Below, piece after piece: positions 1 through 5,942 of a stretch of 6,046 bases of DNA; position 1 is the stretch's first letter; every line of letters starts with the position of its first letter. Origin of the DNA: Hyphomicrobiales bacterium (GTDB taxonomy: Bacteria > Pseudomonadota > Alphaproteobacteria > Rhizobiales > Afifellaceae); the NCBI GenBank assembly GCA_013812985.1, contig JACCSN010000395.1, positions 1-6,046 of the forward strand, given 5' to 3'. A program made the position numbers and the translations under genes. A model generated the notes under the pieces. It worked only from the letters and a program-made list of their open reading frames with translations. It did not search any database and was not told where the DNA came from.

Positions 1-187
1 GGCTTGCGGAGACCGCCGTCACGCCGAACGCGGCGCGGGAGAGACAGGCCCGGAGATCGGCCCGGAAACCCTCAAGAACGTCTCTGGCCGTCCCGCCCGA
101 TCAGGGCGACCGGCAAAGCCCCGGAAATACCGAGAGTTTTGGGTTGACGCAAACGGATTTACGTCGCGGCCACAATTACTTAGTTCG
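1..187. other. Non-coding or unassigned left edge, downstream of tRNA-Ser
   Basis: I see no convincing gene here. On the plus strand, two frames run open from the window edge straight through the tRNA, but they give low-complexity Arg/Pro-rich translations with no recognisable motif. The minus-strand frames are broken by stops. A weak minus-strand promoter-like pair is present: TTGCGT (complement of 147-152), a 17-nt spacer, then TATTTC (complement of 124-129). It could serve a gene left of the window. A TTGACG at 144-149 on the plus strand has no matching -10 at a usable distance. No hairpin plus T-tract follows the tRNA in its own direction of transcription. Confidence 0.4.
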
Positions 188-277
188 TGGCGGAGGGAGG
201 GGGATTCGAACCCCCGAGACGGTTTCCCGCCTACACACTTTCCAGGCGTGCGCCTTCAACCACTCGGCCACCCCTCC
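188..277 (-). tRNA. tRNA-Ser, anticodon GGA, CCA encoded
   Basis: Read on the minus strand, this folds as a class II tRNA. The acceptor stem GGAGGGG pairs with TCCCTCC with one G-T wobble, followed by discriminator G and a genomically encoded CCA (188-190). The D arm is GCC/GGC. The anticodon stem CACGC/GTGTG encloses the loop CTGGAAA, giving anticodon GGA (241-243 on the plus strand), which reads the serine codons UCC and UCU. A long variable arm, typical of tRNA-Ser, is followed by a T arm with a perfect GGGGG/CCCCC stem around TTCGAAT. No disruption is visible, so the gene should be functional. Confidence 0.97.
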
Positions 278-287
278 GGCGCGCTCC

Positions 288-316
288 CATGTATCGATCG
301 AAGCGGGCCTTCGCAA
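288..316 (-). promoter_or_regulatory. Putative sigma-70-type promoter of tRNA-Ser
   Basis: On the minus strand, TTGCGA (311-316) matches the -35 consensus at 4 of 6 positions. It is separated by exactly 17 nt from TACATG (288-293), a weak -10. The -10 ends 10 nt before the mature 5' end of the tRNA, which would place the transcription start a few bases upstream of it, as expected for a tRNA gene with a short leader. Assigned by eye from spacing and partial consensus only. Confidence 0.35.
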
Positions 317-385
317 GGCGAGCCATGCGGCGCTGGCGTTCAACGGCCTGCAGCGAGGCGCCGCATCCCCGGACGCGGCGCGGCA

Positions 386-414
386 TTGCCGCCGAAGGCG
401 AACGTGCCTACCTA
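386..414 (+). promoter_or_regulatory. Weak candidate promoter for the membrane protein-msrA unit
   Basis: TTGCCG (386-391) and TACCTA (409-414) are separated by 17 nt. The implied start of transcription falls at about 421-422, right on the ATG of the next gene. This agrees with the absence of a Shine-Dalgarno sequence there and would make the message leaderless. The -10 match is poor, so this is only a candidate. Confidence 0.2.
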
Positions 415-421
415 ACGCTGA

Positions 422-751
422 ATGCTGAGCTTTCTGTCCCGCTTCGTTGGCGTTTGGCTCATCGCCGCGGCGCTGATTGCCTCGGTCGTGGACGGCGCGA
501 AATCGATCGCCGCCTCGCGGTTGGTGCTCACGCCTTTGGCGGAGAGCTGGGCGACGATCGCCGCGCTCGGCGGCGGCGGGAGTCCGGGCGATGCAGCCGC
601 CGCGTCGTCGGCGCCGTGGCCGCTCAGCCTGATCGCGCCATGGCTTGCGACCGCGCCGACGGCGGCCGTCCTGGCGGTTCTTGGCTTCGTTTTCCTCGCC
701 GCCGGCCGTCGTCGGCGATCCCCTTATCGCGGCCGTGAATTCGCCGCCTGA
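422..751 (+). CDS. Small hypothetical two-helix inner-membrane protein
   Basis: A 109-residue protein of unknown function. The N-terminus (about residues 5-24) is a hydrophobic helix, followed by the polar stretch VVDGAKSIAAS (22-32). A Gly/Ala/Ser-rich loop (about 48-66) leads to a second hydrophobic segment (about 80-95) that ends in RRRR (96-99). The basic cluster suggests that the C-terminus lies in the cytoplasm and the central loop in the periplasm. From memory, similar proteins of about 110-120 residues occur in Hyphomicrobiales and are sometimes auto-labelled as PetM-like. Nothing seen here supports a cytochrome b6f role. The start is the ATG at 422; there is no clear ribosome binding site, so a leaderless message is possible. 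The stop lies 15 bp before msrA, so the two are probably co-transcribed. The in-frame length, membrane pattern and tight spacing to msrA argue that it is real. Confidence 0.75.
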   Translation: MLSFLSRFVGVWLIAAALIASVVDGAKSIAASRLVLTPLAESWATIAALGGGGSPGDAAAASSAPWPLSLIAPWLATAPTAAVLAVLGFVFLAAGRRRRSPYRGREFAA

Positions 752-755
752 ATCC

Positions 756-760
756 GGAGG
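756..760 (+). promoter_or_regulatory. Ribosome binding site of msrA
   Basis: A consensus GGAGG sits 6 nt before the ATG at 767. It fixes the msrA start and indicates independent, efficient initiation even though the upstream gene ends only 15 bp earlier. Confidence 0.8.
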
Positions 761-766
761 TTCGAA

Positions 767-1426
767 ATGTTTCTGTTCGATCAGCTCGCCAAAAAGCTCG
801 CCATGCCCAAATCCGCGGAGGCCCTCCCGGGCCGGGCCGAGCCCATCGCGACCGCCGAGAAGCATTTCGTCAATGGTCGGAAGCTGAAGGGCCCGTATCC
901 GGAAGGGATGCAGACGGCCGTCTTCGGGTTCGGCTGCTTCTGGGGCGCCGAGCGCGTCTTCTGGAAGCTGCCCGGCGTCTACGTGACGGCGGTCGGCTAT
1001 GCCGGCGGCGCCACGCCCAACCCGACCTACGGGGAGGTGTGCGGCGGCGCCACCGGGCACAACGAGGTGGTACTCGTGGTCTATGATCCGAAACAGGTCG
1101 CCTATGCCGAATTGCTGCGGCGGTTCTGGGAGGCGCACGATCCGACGCAGGGGATGCGCCAGGGCAACGATGTCGGCACCCAATATCGCTCGGGCATCTA
1201 CGTCACGGACGAGGAGCAGCGCCGGCAGGCGGCCGCCTCCCGCGATGCCTATCAGCTCGCGCTGGGCAAGCGGCGCGGCGCGATCACGACGGAGATCATC
1301 GACGCGCCGGACTTCTTTTTCGCGGAGGACTATCACCAGCAATATCTAGCCAAGAACCCGAACGGCTATTGTGGGCTCGGCGGCACCGGAGTGAGCTGCC
1401 CGGCCTTCAGCGAAGCGGCGGCGTAA
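767..1426 (+). CDS. msrA: Peptide-methionine (S)-S-oxide reductase MsrA
   Basis: This 219-residue enzyme reduces the S-form of methionine sulfoxide, free or in proteins, back to methionine using thioredoxin; no signal peptide is seen, so it should be cytoplasmic. The catalytic motif GFGCFWG places the nucleophile at Cys57. Other family blocks are AVGYAGG (75-81), TGHNEVV (96-102, with Glu100), [20 protein letters not shown] (124-143, with Asp135 and Tyr140) and EDYHQQY (187-193). The C-terminal [13 protein letters not shown] carries the resolving cysteines Cys202 and Cys211, so the three-cysteine recycling mechanism looks intact. An N-terminal extension of about 45 residues precedes the core, as in other MsrA proteins of this length. 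The start is supported by GGAGG at 756-760. It follows the small membrane protein gene in a likely operon and converges with mepA, whose stop codon is 9 bp away. Confidence 0.97.
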   Translation: MFLFDQLAKKLAMPKSAEALPGRAEPIATAEKHFVNGRKLKGPYPEGMQTAVFGFGCFWGAERVFWKLPGVYVTAVGYAGGATPNPTYGEVCGGATGHNEVVLVVYDPKQVAYAELLRRFWEAHDPTQGMRQGNDVGTQYRSGIYVTDEEQRRQAAASRDAYQLALGKRRGAITTEIIDAPDFFFAEDYHQQYLAKNPNGYCGLGGTGVSCPAFSEAAA

Positions 1427-1427
1427 G

Positions 1428-1449
1428 GGCCCTAATTAGCGATTAGGCC
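1428..1449. terminator. Possible bidirectional hairpin between convergent msrA and mepA
   Basis: The perfect 6-bp inverted repeat CCTAAT (1431-1436) and ATTAGG (1442-1447) has a 5-nt loop. It can be extended by two G-C pairs if one C (1430) bulges out. It begins just after the msrA stop and contains the mepA stop codon. No T-tract follows on either strand, so it is not a classical intrinsic terminator. It may act in mRNA 3'-end protection or simply be chance. Confidence 0.25.
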
Positions 1450-2488
1450 GGGGTCGCGGCAGCCGAGCCAGATCGGGATCCTCGACTTGCGCCTCCGGCT
1501 CGGCGACAGCGGCCGGAGGCTGCGCTTCGGCGACAGCCGCGGGCGGCGTGGCGTCAGCAAGCGGCGGCGCCTCCCCGGTCGCCGGTAATGCTGCGAAAGC
1601 CTGGACCATCGTGATCGCGCCCGGCCTGGGCGGCGCGGCGAGCACCTCCCGGCAGGCCGGCGGAAGCTCGGCAAGCATCATCTCTTTAGGGGGGGCGGCA
1701 GGATCGGCCAAGGGCGGCGGCGGCTTATAAGGCTCGGCGCTGAACCAATAGGCGAGATCCGCACCGCAGCCATCGCCGGGCGGCGGCGGCGACTGCGACC
1801 GGCAAGGCGTGCCGGGTGGGCACGACAGTCGCACATGCAGATGATCGTGGTGCCCGTAATAGGGGCGCACCTTTCGCAGCCAATCGCGGTCATCGCCCGC
1901 CGTTTCGCAGAGCTTCTTCTTGATGCCCGGGGCGACGAAGATGCGCTCCGCCCGCGGATCGAGCGATGCGCGCCGGATCAGGCGCGCATGGGCGTCGGTC
2001 CAGCTTGCCGGGAACACTTCGTTGGGCCCCGGCTCCACAATGGCCGGAGCCCCGGTTTCCTCGCGCTCTCGGGCGGAAAGGCGGCGATCGGGCATCGGCA
2101 TCAGCCAGAGATCCACGTCGAGCCCGGTCTGGTGCGAGGCATGGCCGGTCAGCATCGGACCGCCTCGCGGCTGCGACATGTCGCCGACCAGGAGCCCCGG
2201 CCAGCCATCCTCGGCCGCGGCCTCGCGCGCCAGCTTCTCGAGGTAGTCGACCAGGGTAGGGAGGCCCCAATGGCGATTGCGGGACAGCCGCATGGCCTGC
2301 CAGTGGGGTCCATCGGGAGGCAATTGCACGGCCCCCGCCATGCAGCCTTGGCTGTAGAAGCCGATCGGCTCGGCGGGAAGGTCGGCCGGCAGCTGGGCGG
2401 CCCCGAACAGTTCCTTGGCCGGCGCGCCTTGCGCAGCCGCCGCAGTCGCGTAAGCCAGAAAGGTGAGAATCAGGACGTATCTGACCAT
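1436..2488 (-). CDS. mepA: Penicillin-insensitive murein endopeptidase MepA (peptidase family M74)
   Basis: Predicted periplasmic LAS-type zinc peptidase that cleaves D-alanyl-meso-diaminopimelyl cross-links in peptidoglycan. From ATG 2488 it has 350 residues. A signal peptide spans residues 1-19 (MVRYVLILTF then an Ala-rich end, likely cleaved before Gln20). HASHQTGLDVD (116-126) supplies His119 and Asp126, and GHHDHLH (212-218) supplies His213, His216 and His218; spacing equals the E. coli set His113, Asp120, His206, His209, His211. Six cysteines (49, 194, 223, 229, 241, 279) match the spacing of the three E. coli disulfides as I recall them. After Cys279 comes an unusual Pro/Ala-rich tail of about 70 residues. 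A GTG at 2503 gives a version 5 residues longer; ATG is preferred because it gives a compact signal-peptide n-region, though neither start has a strong ribosome site. It lies 48 bp behind the STT3-like gene on the same strand. Confidence 0.93.
   Translation of the reverse strand: MVRYVLILTFLAYATAAAAQGAPAKELFGAAQLPADLPAEPIGFYSQGCMAGAVQLPPDGPHWQAMRLSRNRHWGLPTLVDYLEKLAREAAAEDGWPGLLVGDMSQPRGGPMLTGHASHQTGLDVDLWLMPMPDRRLSAREREETGAPAIVEPGPNEVFPASWTDAHARLIRRASLDPRAERIFVAPGIKKKLCETAGDDRDWLRKVRPYYGHHDHLHVRLSCPPGTPCRSQSPPPPGDGCGADLAYWFSAEPYKPPPPLADPAAPPKEMMLAELPPACREVLAAPPRPGAITMVQAFAALPATGEAPPLADATPPAAVAEAQPPAAVAEPEAQVEDPDLARLPRPRPNR
1491..1547 (-). repeat. Imperfect 27-nt duplication in the mepA tail
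   Basis: The 11-mer TCGGCGACAGC occurs at 1500-1510 and again at 1527-1537, exactly 27 nt apart, with similar flanks. In protein it appears as two nine-residue units, PPAAVAEAQ and PPAAVAEPE, in the low-complexity C-terminal tail of MepA. The in-frame spacing suggests slippage-type tandem duplication within a disordered linker. Confidence 0.6.
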
Positions 2489-2536
2489 CCGGCTTTGTAG
2501 CACGGCGCTTGTGGAGCTTCTAAGGCAAGCTTTCCG

Positions 2537-4396
2537 TCAGTCGACAACGCGCCAGAGCCGGAGCGTCGATCGGTCGCCGCCCGGAACCGGCTCCAGCCAG
2601 GGAAGGCTTTCGCCCGACATGAGACGGGACAGAAGCCCGTTTGGCGTCTCATCCAGCGTCAGCGCCGTTTCTCGCGATGTGGCGCAGATCGCCAGATAAT
2701 CAACGTTCCGCGATTGCATGATCGGCTGTGCGTCCTGCGGCGAGCGATCCATCGCACGAAGCGAGTCGAGGATCGCCTCGCCGCCGCGATGATAGGGCGC
2801 CCCCACGACCGCGTGCGGAGAAAGCGCCAGCACGCTGGGTCCGTAGAAGACCGGAGCGAGAACCAGGCCTGCCGGCTGGCTGGAAAGGAGATCGGCGGTC
2901 GCGCCGTCGAGGCAGTCCTTCTCCGCATTCGACAATCCGGCCACGAGTTGCTTCGGGGCGTCGGCCCGTTCGATCGGCGCGACCCGGCCGCCTGTCGCCA
3001 GCGACAGCGCGCGAACCGCGACCCAGCCGACCGCCAGGTGGGCGAGCGGCATCGCAAGCAGGGCGGCGAAGATCACGGGGGCCGCCCTGCGGAGCGGCTT
3101 CAGGGAGGTCACGCCATGCCTTGCGGCGATCTCCGCCAGCCAGACGCTCAGCACCGGAATGGCGACGGCGTTGGCGGCGGGGAGCGTGCGCACCTGGTAG
3201 AAGCTCAACGCCAGGGAGAGCCCGATGACCACGGCGGGGAGGATCCACATCGCGGGGTGGCTGCCGCCGTTTGCCCAGGCCCGTCGCAGCGCGATGGCGA
3301 GAGCGACGACCGGCGGGCCTGTGAGCGCGATGATGCCGACCGGCTCGTGCGCCACGAAGACGGGGAGCGGCTGCGCTTCGGTGACGCTGCTCAGCCAAAG
3401 CTGCTTCAGTTCGGGCGACAGTGAGCCATAAGGGCCTGAGAGGCACTCCGGCGCGATGAGCAGGAGCGCGCCGGCGCTCGCGGCGGCGAGGATGACCAGA
3501 CCGGATAGACGCGGCGCGGTGCTGCCGGCGCGCCCGCAGAGACAGGCCAAGACCGCCAGGCCGCAGCCCGCGATCGCCGCCGGGACAGCATAAGCAAAGG
3601 ACAACGCATCGCAGGCCATGGCGGCATCCGGCGAGCCGGCGAGGAGATGAAGCGCCAGCGGGCCGGCGCCCAAAGCGATGCCGAACCCGATCGTCCCTGC
3701 CGCGCCCTCTCCGCTCCACGCCCATCTGAGCGCAACCGCCGCTCCGAATATCGCCACATAGGGGAGCATCTCCAGCCCGATGGCCAACGACAGTGCGCAG
3801 AGCAGCCCCGCCGCCAATCCGAAAGGCGGCTGCGCCGGCATCCGGAGCACCGCCGCCAGGGTCGCCAGAAGGAGCGCAAGCTGGACGGTGTGGTGATCGA
3901 TGCTGCCTGGCAGGAACATCAGCAGCGGATTGAAGAAGACCAGCGACAGAAGCAGCGTCGGCGCCGCCGCGGCGCGGCCAGCGAGCGCGGTCGCGACCGA
4001 CATGGCGCTGCCCATGAAACCCAGAAGCAGGAGCAGCGGCCAGGCGGCAAGCGCGAACCCCTCGCCGTCGCCGAACAGGTTGCCGATCAGCACAAGCCCC
4101 GCCAGCGGCGCATCGATGAGCCGCGACCAGTGCATGAGCACGCCCGTCGGCGGATCGAGGCGGTGCTGGACGAGATCGAACCACGCCTGACCGTTCAAGA
4201 GATCGCGGACCTGGACGAGCCGCATCAGGCTGTCGGGATCGTGCTTCTGGAACATTCCGGGATTGAGGAAGTGCGTCGCCAACACCGCCGCCGCGAAGGT
4301 TCCCCAGAAGATGAAGAGCAGCGACGGCAAGCCGGGCTGCTCGGCCTTGCCGATCGAAACAGCGTCAGCTGGCGGATTTTCGATGGAGGCGTTCAT
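2537..4396 (-). CDS. STT3-like (GT66-type) GT-C membrane glycosyltransferase
   Basis: A 619-residue polytopic protein with roughly 11-13 membrane helices up to about residue 465 and a soluble, presumably periplasmic C-terminal domain (about 470-619). The family signature is good. HDPDSLMR (52-59) lies in the first loop, followed by WFD and DPPTGVLMHWSRLID (81-95), like archaeal STT3. SIDHHT (165-170) resembles the AglB metal motif. SSVTEAQP (336-343) matches the SVSE/TIxE element, with Glu340. FYQVRTLP (399-406) gives Arg403 at the place of the conserved acceptor-binding arginine. The WWDYG motif is absent; FYGPSVLAL (517-525) and PYHR (534-537) occupy the equivalent region. Such enzymes transfer sugars from a polyprenyl (pyro)phosphate on the periplasmic side; the acceptor is unknown. 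ATG 4396 is chosen because the only upstream in-frame starts are a TTG (4483) and a GTG (4477), both preceding a stretch with no membrane or domain character. It is divergent from the GT2 gene and lies upstream of mepA. Confidence 0.75.
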   Translation of the reverse strand: MNASIENPPADAVSIGKAEQPGLPSLLFIFWGTFAAAVLATHFLNPGMFQKHDPDSLMRLVQVRDLLNGQAWFDLVQHRLDPPTGVLMHWSRLIDAPLAGLVLIGNLFGDGEGFALAAWPLLLLLGFMGSAMSVATALAGRAAAAPTLLLSLVFFNPLLMFLPGSIDHHTVQLALLLATLAAVLRMPAQPPFGLAAGLLCALSLAIGLEMLPYVAIFGAAVALRWAWSGEGAAGTIGFGIALGAGPLALHLLAGSPDAAMACDALSFAYAVPAAIAGCGLAVLACLCGRAGSTAPRLSGLVILAAASAGALLLIAPECLSGPYGSLSPELKQLWLSSVTEAQPLPVFVAHEPVGIIALTGPPVVALAIALRRAWANGGSHPAMWILPAVVIGLSLALSFYQVRTLPAANAVAIPVLSVWLAEIAARHGVTSLKPLRRAAPVIFAALLAMPLAHLAVGWVAVRALSLATGGRVAPIERADAPKQLVAGLSNAEKDCLDGATADLLSSQPAGLVLAPVFYGPSVLALSPHAVVGAPYHRGGEAILDSLRAMDRSPQDAQPIMQSRNVDYLAICATSRETALTLDETPNGLLSRLMSGESLPWLEPVPGGDRSTLRLWRVVD

Positions 4397-4546
4397 GTGA
4401 AACTGGCGCTGGACCTCGCGGGGCCAGGCGAGGCGAGACAGCCATATCCGCGAAGCATGAAGGGAGAGTTTCCCCACAGGCAAATCTACGGCCCATTAAC
4501 CCGACGGCGATAAGAGGGTCCGTCGCGACCTTTCCGGGACCGCTCC
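4397..4546. promoter_or_regulatory. Divergent intergenic region between the STT3-like gene and the GT2 gene
   Basis: These 150 bp must carry the promoters for both directions. No strong -35/-10 pair is visible on either strand. The minus-strand leader contains a perfect 6-bp inverted repeat, CCTCGC (4414-4419) and GCGAGG (4428-4433), with an 8-nt loop. It ends 17 nt before the ATG of the STT3-like gene, close enough to affect its ribosome site. Toward the GT2 gene only a weak GGGA (4536-4539) precedes the ATG. Confidence 0.45.
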
Positions 4547-5494
4547 ATGACATCAATTGCGGCCGAGGACGGCCTCAGGATCGCCGTGCTCCTGCCCTGC
4601 TACAACGAAGCGCTCACCGTTGGAGGCGTGGTGCGCGGTTTCGCCCAGGCCTTGCCCGGCGCGCGGATCTTCGTCTTCGACAACAATTCCACCGACGACA
4701 CGGCGTGCGCCGCGGCGCGGGCCGGCGCGCAGGTCTTCCGCGAAGTCCGCCAGGGCAAGGGAAACGTCGTCCGCCGCATGTTCGCCGACATCGACGCCGA
4801 TGTCTACGTCATGGCGGACGGCGACGGCACCTATGATCCCGCCGATGCGCCGTCGCTGGTCAACGCCCTGATCACCGAGCGTGTCGACATGGTGGTCGGC
4901 GCCCGGCAAGGCGTCGGACGGGACGCGGGCCGCTCCGGCCACGCTTTCGGCAACCGCACCTTCAACCGGCTCTATGGCTGGCTGTTCGGCCGCGGCTTCA
5001 GCGACATCTTTTCGGGTTACCGCGCCTTTACCCGGCGCTTCGTGAAAAGCTTTCCGGCGATCTCCGCCGGCTTTGAGATCGAGACCGAGATGAGCGTTCA
5101 TGCGAGCCAGCTGATGATACCCGTGGCGGAGATCGATCTCGATTACGGGCGTCGGCCGGACGGCTCGGCCTCCAAGTTGCGGACCGTCGAGGACGGCTTC
5201 AGGATCCTCTGGATGTTCGCCACCTTGATGAAGGAGACGCGGCCGTTCGTCTTCTTCTCCATCGTCGCGCTGATCTTCTGGGCGCTTGGCCTTTTCCTCA
5301 TGATGCCGGTGGTCGGCACCTGGCTGGAGACCGGGCTGGTGCCTCGCCTGCCGACCGCGGTCGTGGCGACAGGCATGTTCATTATCGGTTTCATGATGGC
5401 CGGCGCCGGCCTGATCCTGGACAGCCTCAGTCGCTCCCGCGTCGAGCAGAAGCGGATCCTTTTCCTGAGCGTGCCGGCGCTTGGCATCCAATAG
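4547..5494 (+). CDS. Family 2 glycosyltransferase, polyprenyl-phosphate sugar synthase type (DPM1/GtrB-like)
   Basis: A 315-residue protein with a cytoplasmic GT-A domain (about 1-225) and two C-terminal membrane helices (about 234-254 and 268-291). Visible motifs are LLPCYNE (15-21) at the nucleotide-binding strand, FDNNSTDDT (44-52), QGKGNVVRRMF (69-79), the metal-binding DGDGTYDP (91-98, Asp91 and Asp93), SDIFSGYRAF (152-161) and SAGFEIETEM (173-182). This pattern is typical of enzymes that transfer one sugar from a nucleotide sugar onto undecaprenyl or dolichyl phosphate. The sugar cannot be read from the sequence. The ATG at 4547 is followed directly by a normal domain start. A GtrA-family gene begins 10 bp after its stop, the usual partner arrangement, and the STT3-like transferase is divergent on the other side, so it probably supplies lipid-linked sugar to that enzyme. 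Confidence 0.93.
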   Translation: MTSIAAEDGLRIAVLLPCYNEALTVGGVVRGFAQALPGARIFVFDNNSTDDTACAAARAGAQVFREVRQGKGNVVRRMFADIDADVYVMADGDGTYDPADAPSLVNALITERVDMVVGARQGVGRDAGRSGHAFGNRTFNRLYGWLFGRGFSDIFSGYRAFTRRFVKSFPAISAGFEIETEMSVHASQLMIPVAEIDLDYGRRPDGSASKLRTVEDGFRILWMFATLMKETRPFVFFSIVALIFWALGLFLMMPVVGTWLETGLVPRLPTAVVATGMFIIGFMMAGAGLILDSLSRSRVEQKRILFLSVPALGIQ

Positions 5495-5504
5495 GCGCGT
5501 GCGG

Positions 5505-5942
5505 ATGCTCCAATCCGCGGCGGAGGCGGCCCGCTTCGCCCGTTTCGCGACGGTCGGCGGCATCGGCTTCGTGGTGGATACGGGGCTGCTCGTAGCCGTT
5601 CATCATGGCGCCGGGCTTGATCCGTTCAGCGCGCGACTGGCATCCACCACCGTCGCCGCGCTGACCACCTGGCGGCTGAATCGAGGCCTGACATTTGGAG
5701 CGTCTTCCTCAAGCCAGGCCAGGGAGGGCCTCCGCTACGCCACCGTAGCAGCCTCAACGGCGGCCTTGAACTACCTGCTCTATGCCGCGGCGCTGCTCCT
5801 GTGGCCGGGCCTGCCTCCGGTCGCGGCAGTCGTCGCGGCGACGATCGTGGCGATGAGCTTCTCGTATCTCGGCTATTCCCGATACGTCTTTCAGGGCGGA
5901 GGTCCCGCCGTGTTGGTTTCGCCCAACTCGCACAACCGGTAG
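5505..5942 (+). CDS. GtrA-family membrane protein, putative lipid-linked sugar translocase
   Basis: A 145-residue protein with four predicted helices (about 13-33, 40-58, 76-100, 104-124). It carries the family blocks RFATVGGIGFVVDTGLL (13-29), the helix-2 end WRLNRGLTF (56-64) and the terminal FSYLGYSRYVF (119-129). GtrA proteins are thought to flip, or assist flipping of, polyprenyl-phosphate sugars to the periplasmic face. The gene directly follows the GT2 gene, with an AGG at 5493-5495 as a weak ribosome site, so translational coupling is likely. In-frame alternatives are GTG 5499 and TTG 5481, the latter overlapping the GT2 gene by 14 bp; the ATG gives the best fit to the family start. 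The last 16 residues beyond the domain (from 130) are polar, unrecognised, and encoded opposite the end of the extensin-like gene. Confidence 0.9.
   Translation: MLQSAAEAARFARFATVGGIGFVVDTGLLVAVHHGAGLDPFSARLASTTVAALTTWRLNRGLTFGASSSSQAREGLRYATVAASTAALNYLLYAAALLLWPGLPPVAAVVAATIVAMSFSYLGYSRYVFQGGGPAVLVSPNSHNR

Noticed and set aside
144..177. TTGACG followed by ACAATT as a plus-strand promoter
   Set aside because: The spacing is about 22 nt, too long for a sigma-70 promoter, and the only thing downstream is the antisense of the tRNA.
188..277. tRNA-Ser as an integration site for a mobile element
   Set aside because: No integrase, no repeated copy of the tRNA 3' end and no compositional break are visible in the window.
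144..428. Open frame giving a 94-residue protein with RGIRTPE and HTFQACAFNHSATPP
   Set aside because: It is the antisense translation of tRNA-Ser; this peptide pattern is a well-known annotation artefact of tRNA-Ser genes.
187..738. Open frame beginning MAEGGGFEPP
   Set aside because: It starts inside the antisense of the tRNA (another common artefact string) and shadows the 422-751 gene with Arg-rich low-complexity sequence.
176..1342. Long 388-residue minus-strand open frame
   Set aside because: It runs antisense through msrA, the small membrane protein and the tRNA; composition is Arg/Gly-rich with no motif, as expected of a shadow frame in GC-rich DNA.
2515..2531. AGCTT/AAGCT inverted repeat between the STT3-like gene and mepA as a terminator
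   Set aside because: Only 5 bp, AT-rich stem, no T-tract; too weak to separate the two genes transcriptionally.
2700..4184. 494-residue minus-strand open frame in another frame
   Set aside because: It is an Arg-rich shadow of the STT3-like gene; the gene's own frame carries coherent helices and motifs.
3647..4513. 288-residue plus-strand open frame rich in Arg, Gln and Glu
   Set aside because: It is antisense to the STT3-like gene with low-complexity charged composition and no recognisable start context.
4553..5563. 336-residue minus-strand open frame
   Set aside because: It is antisense to the GT2 gene, which has unmistakable catalytic motifs.
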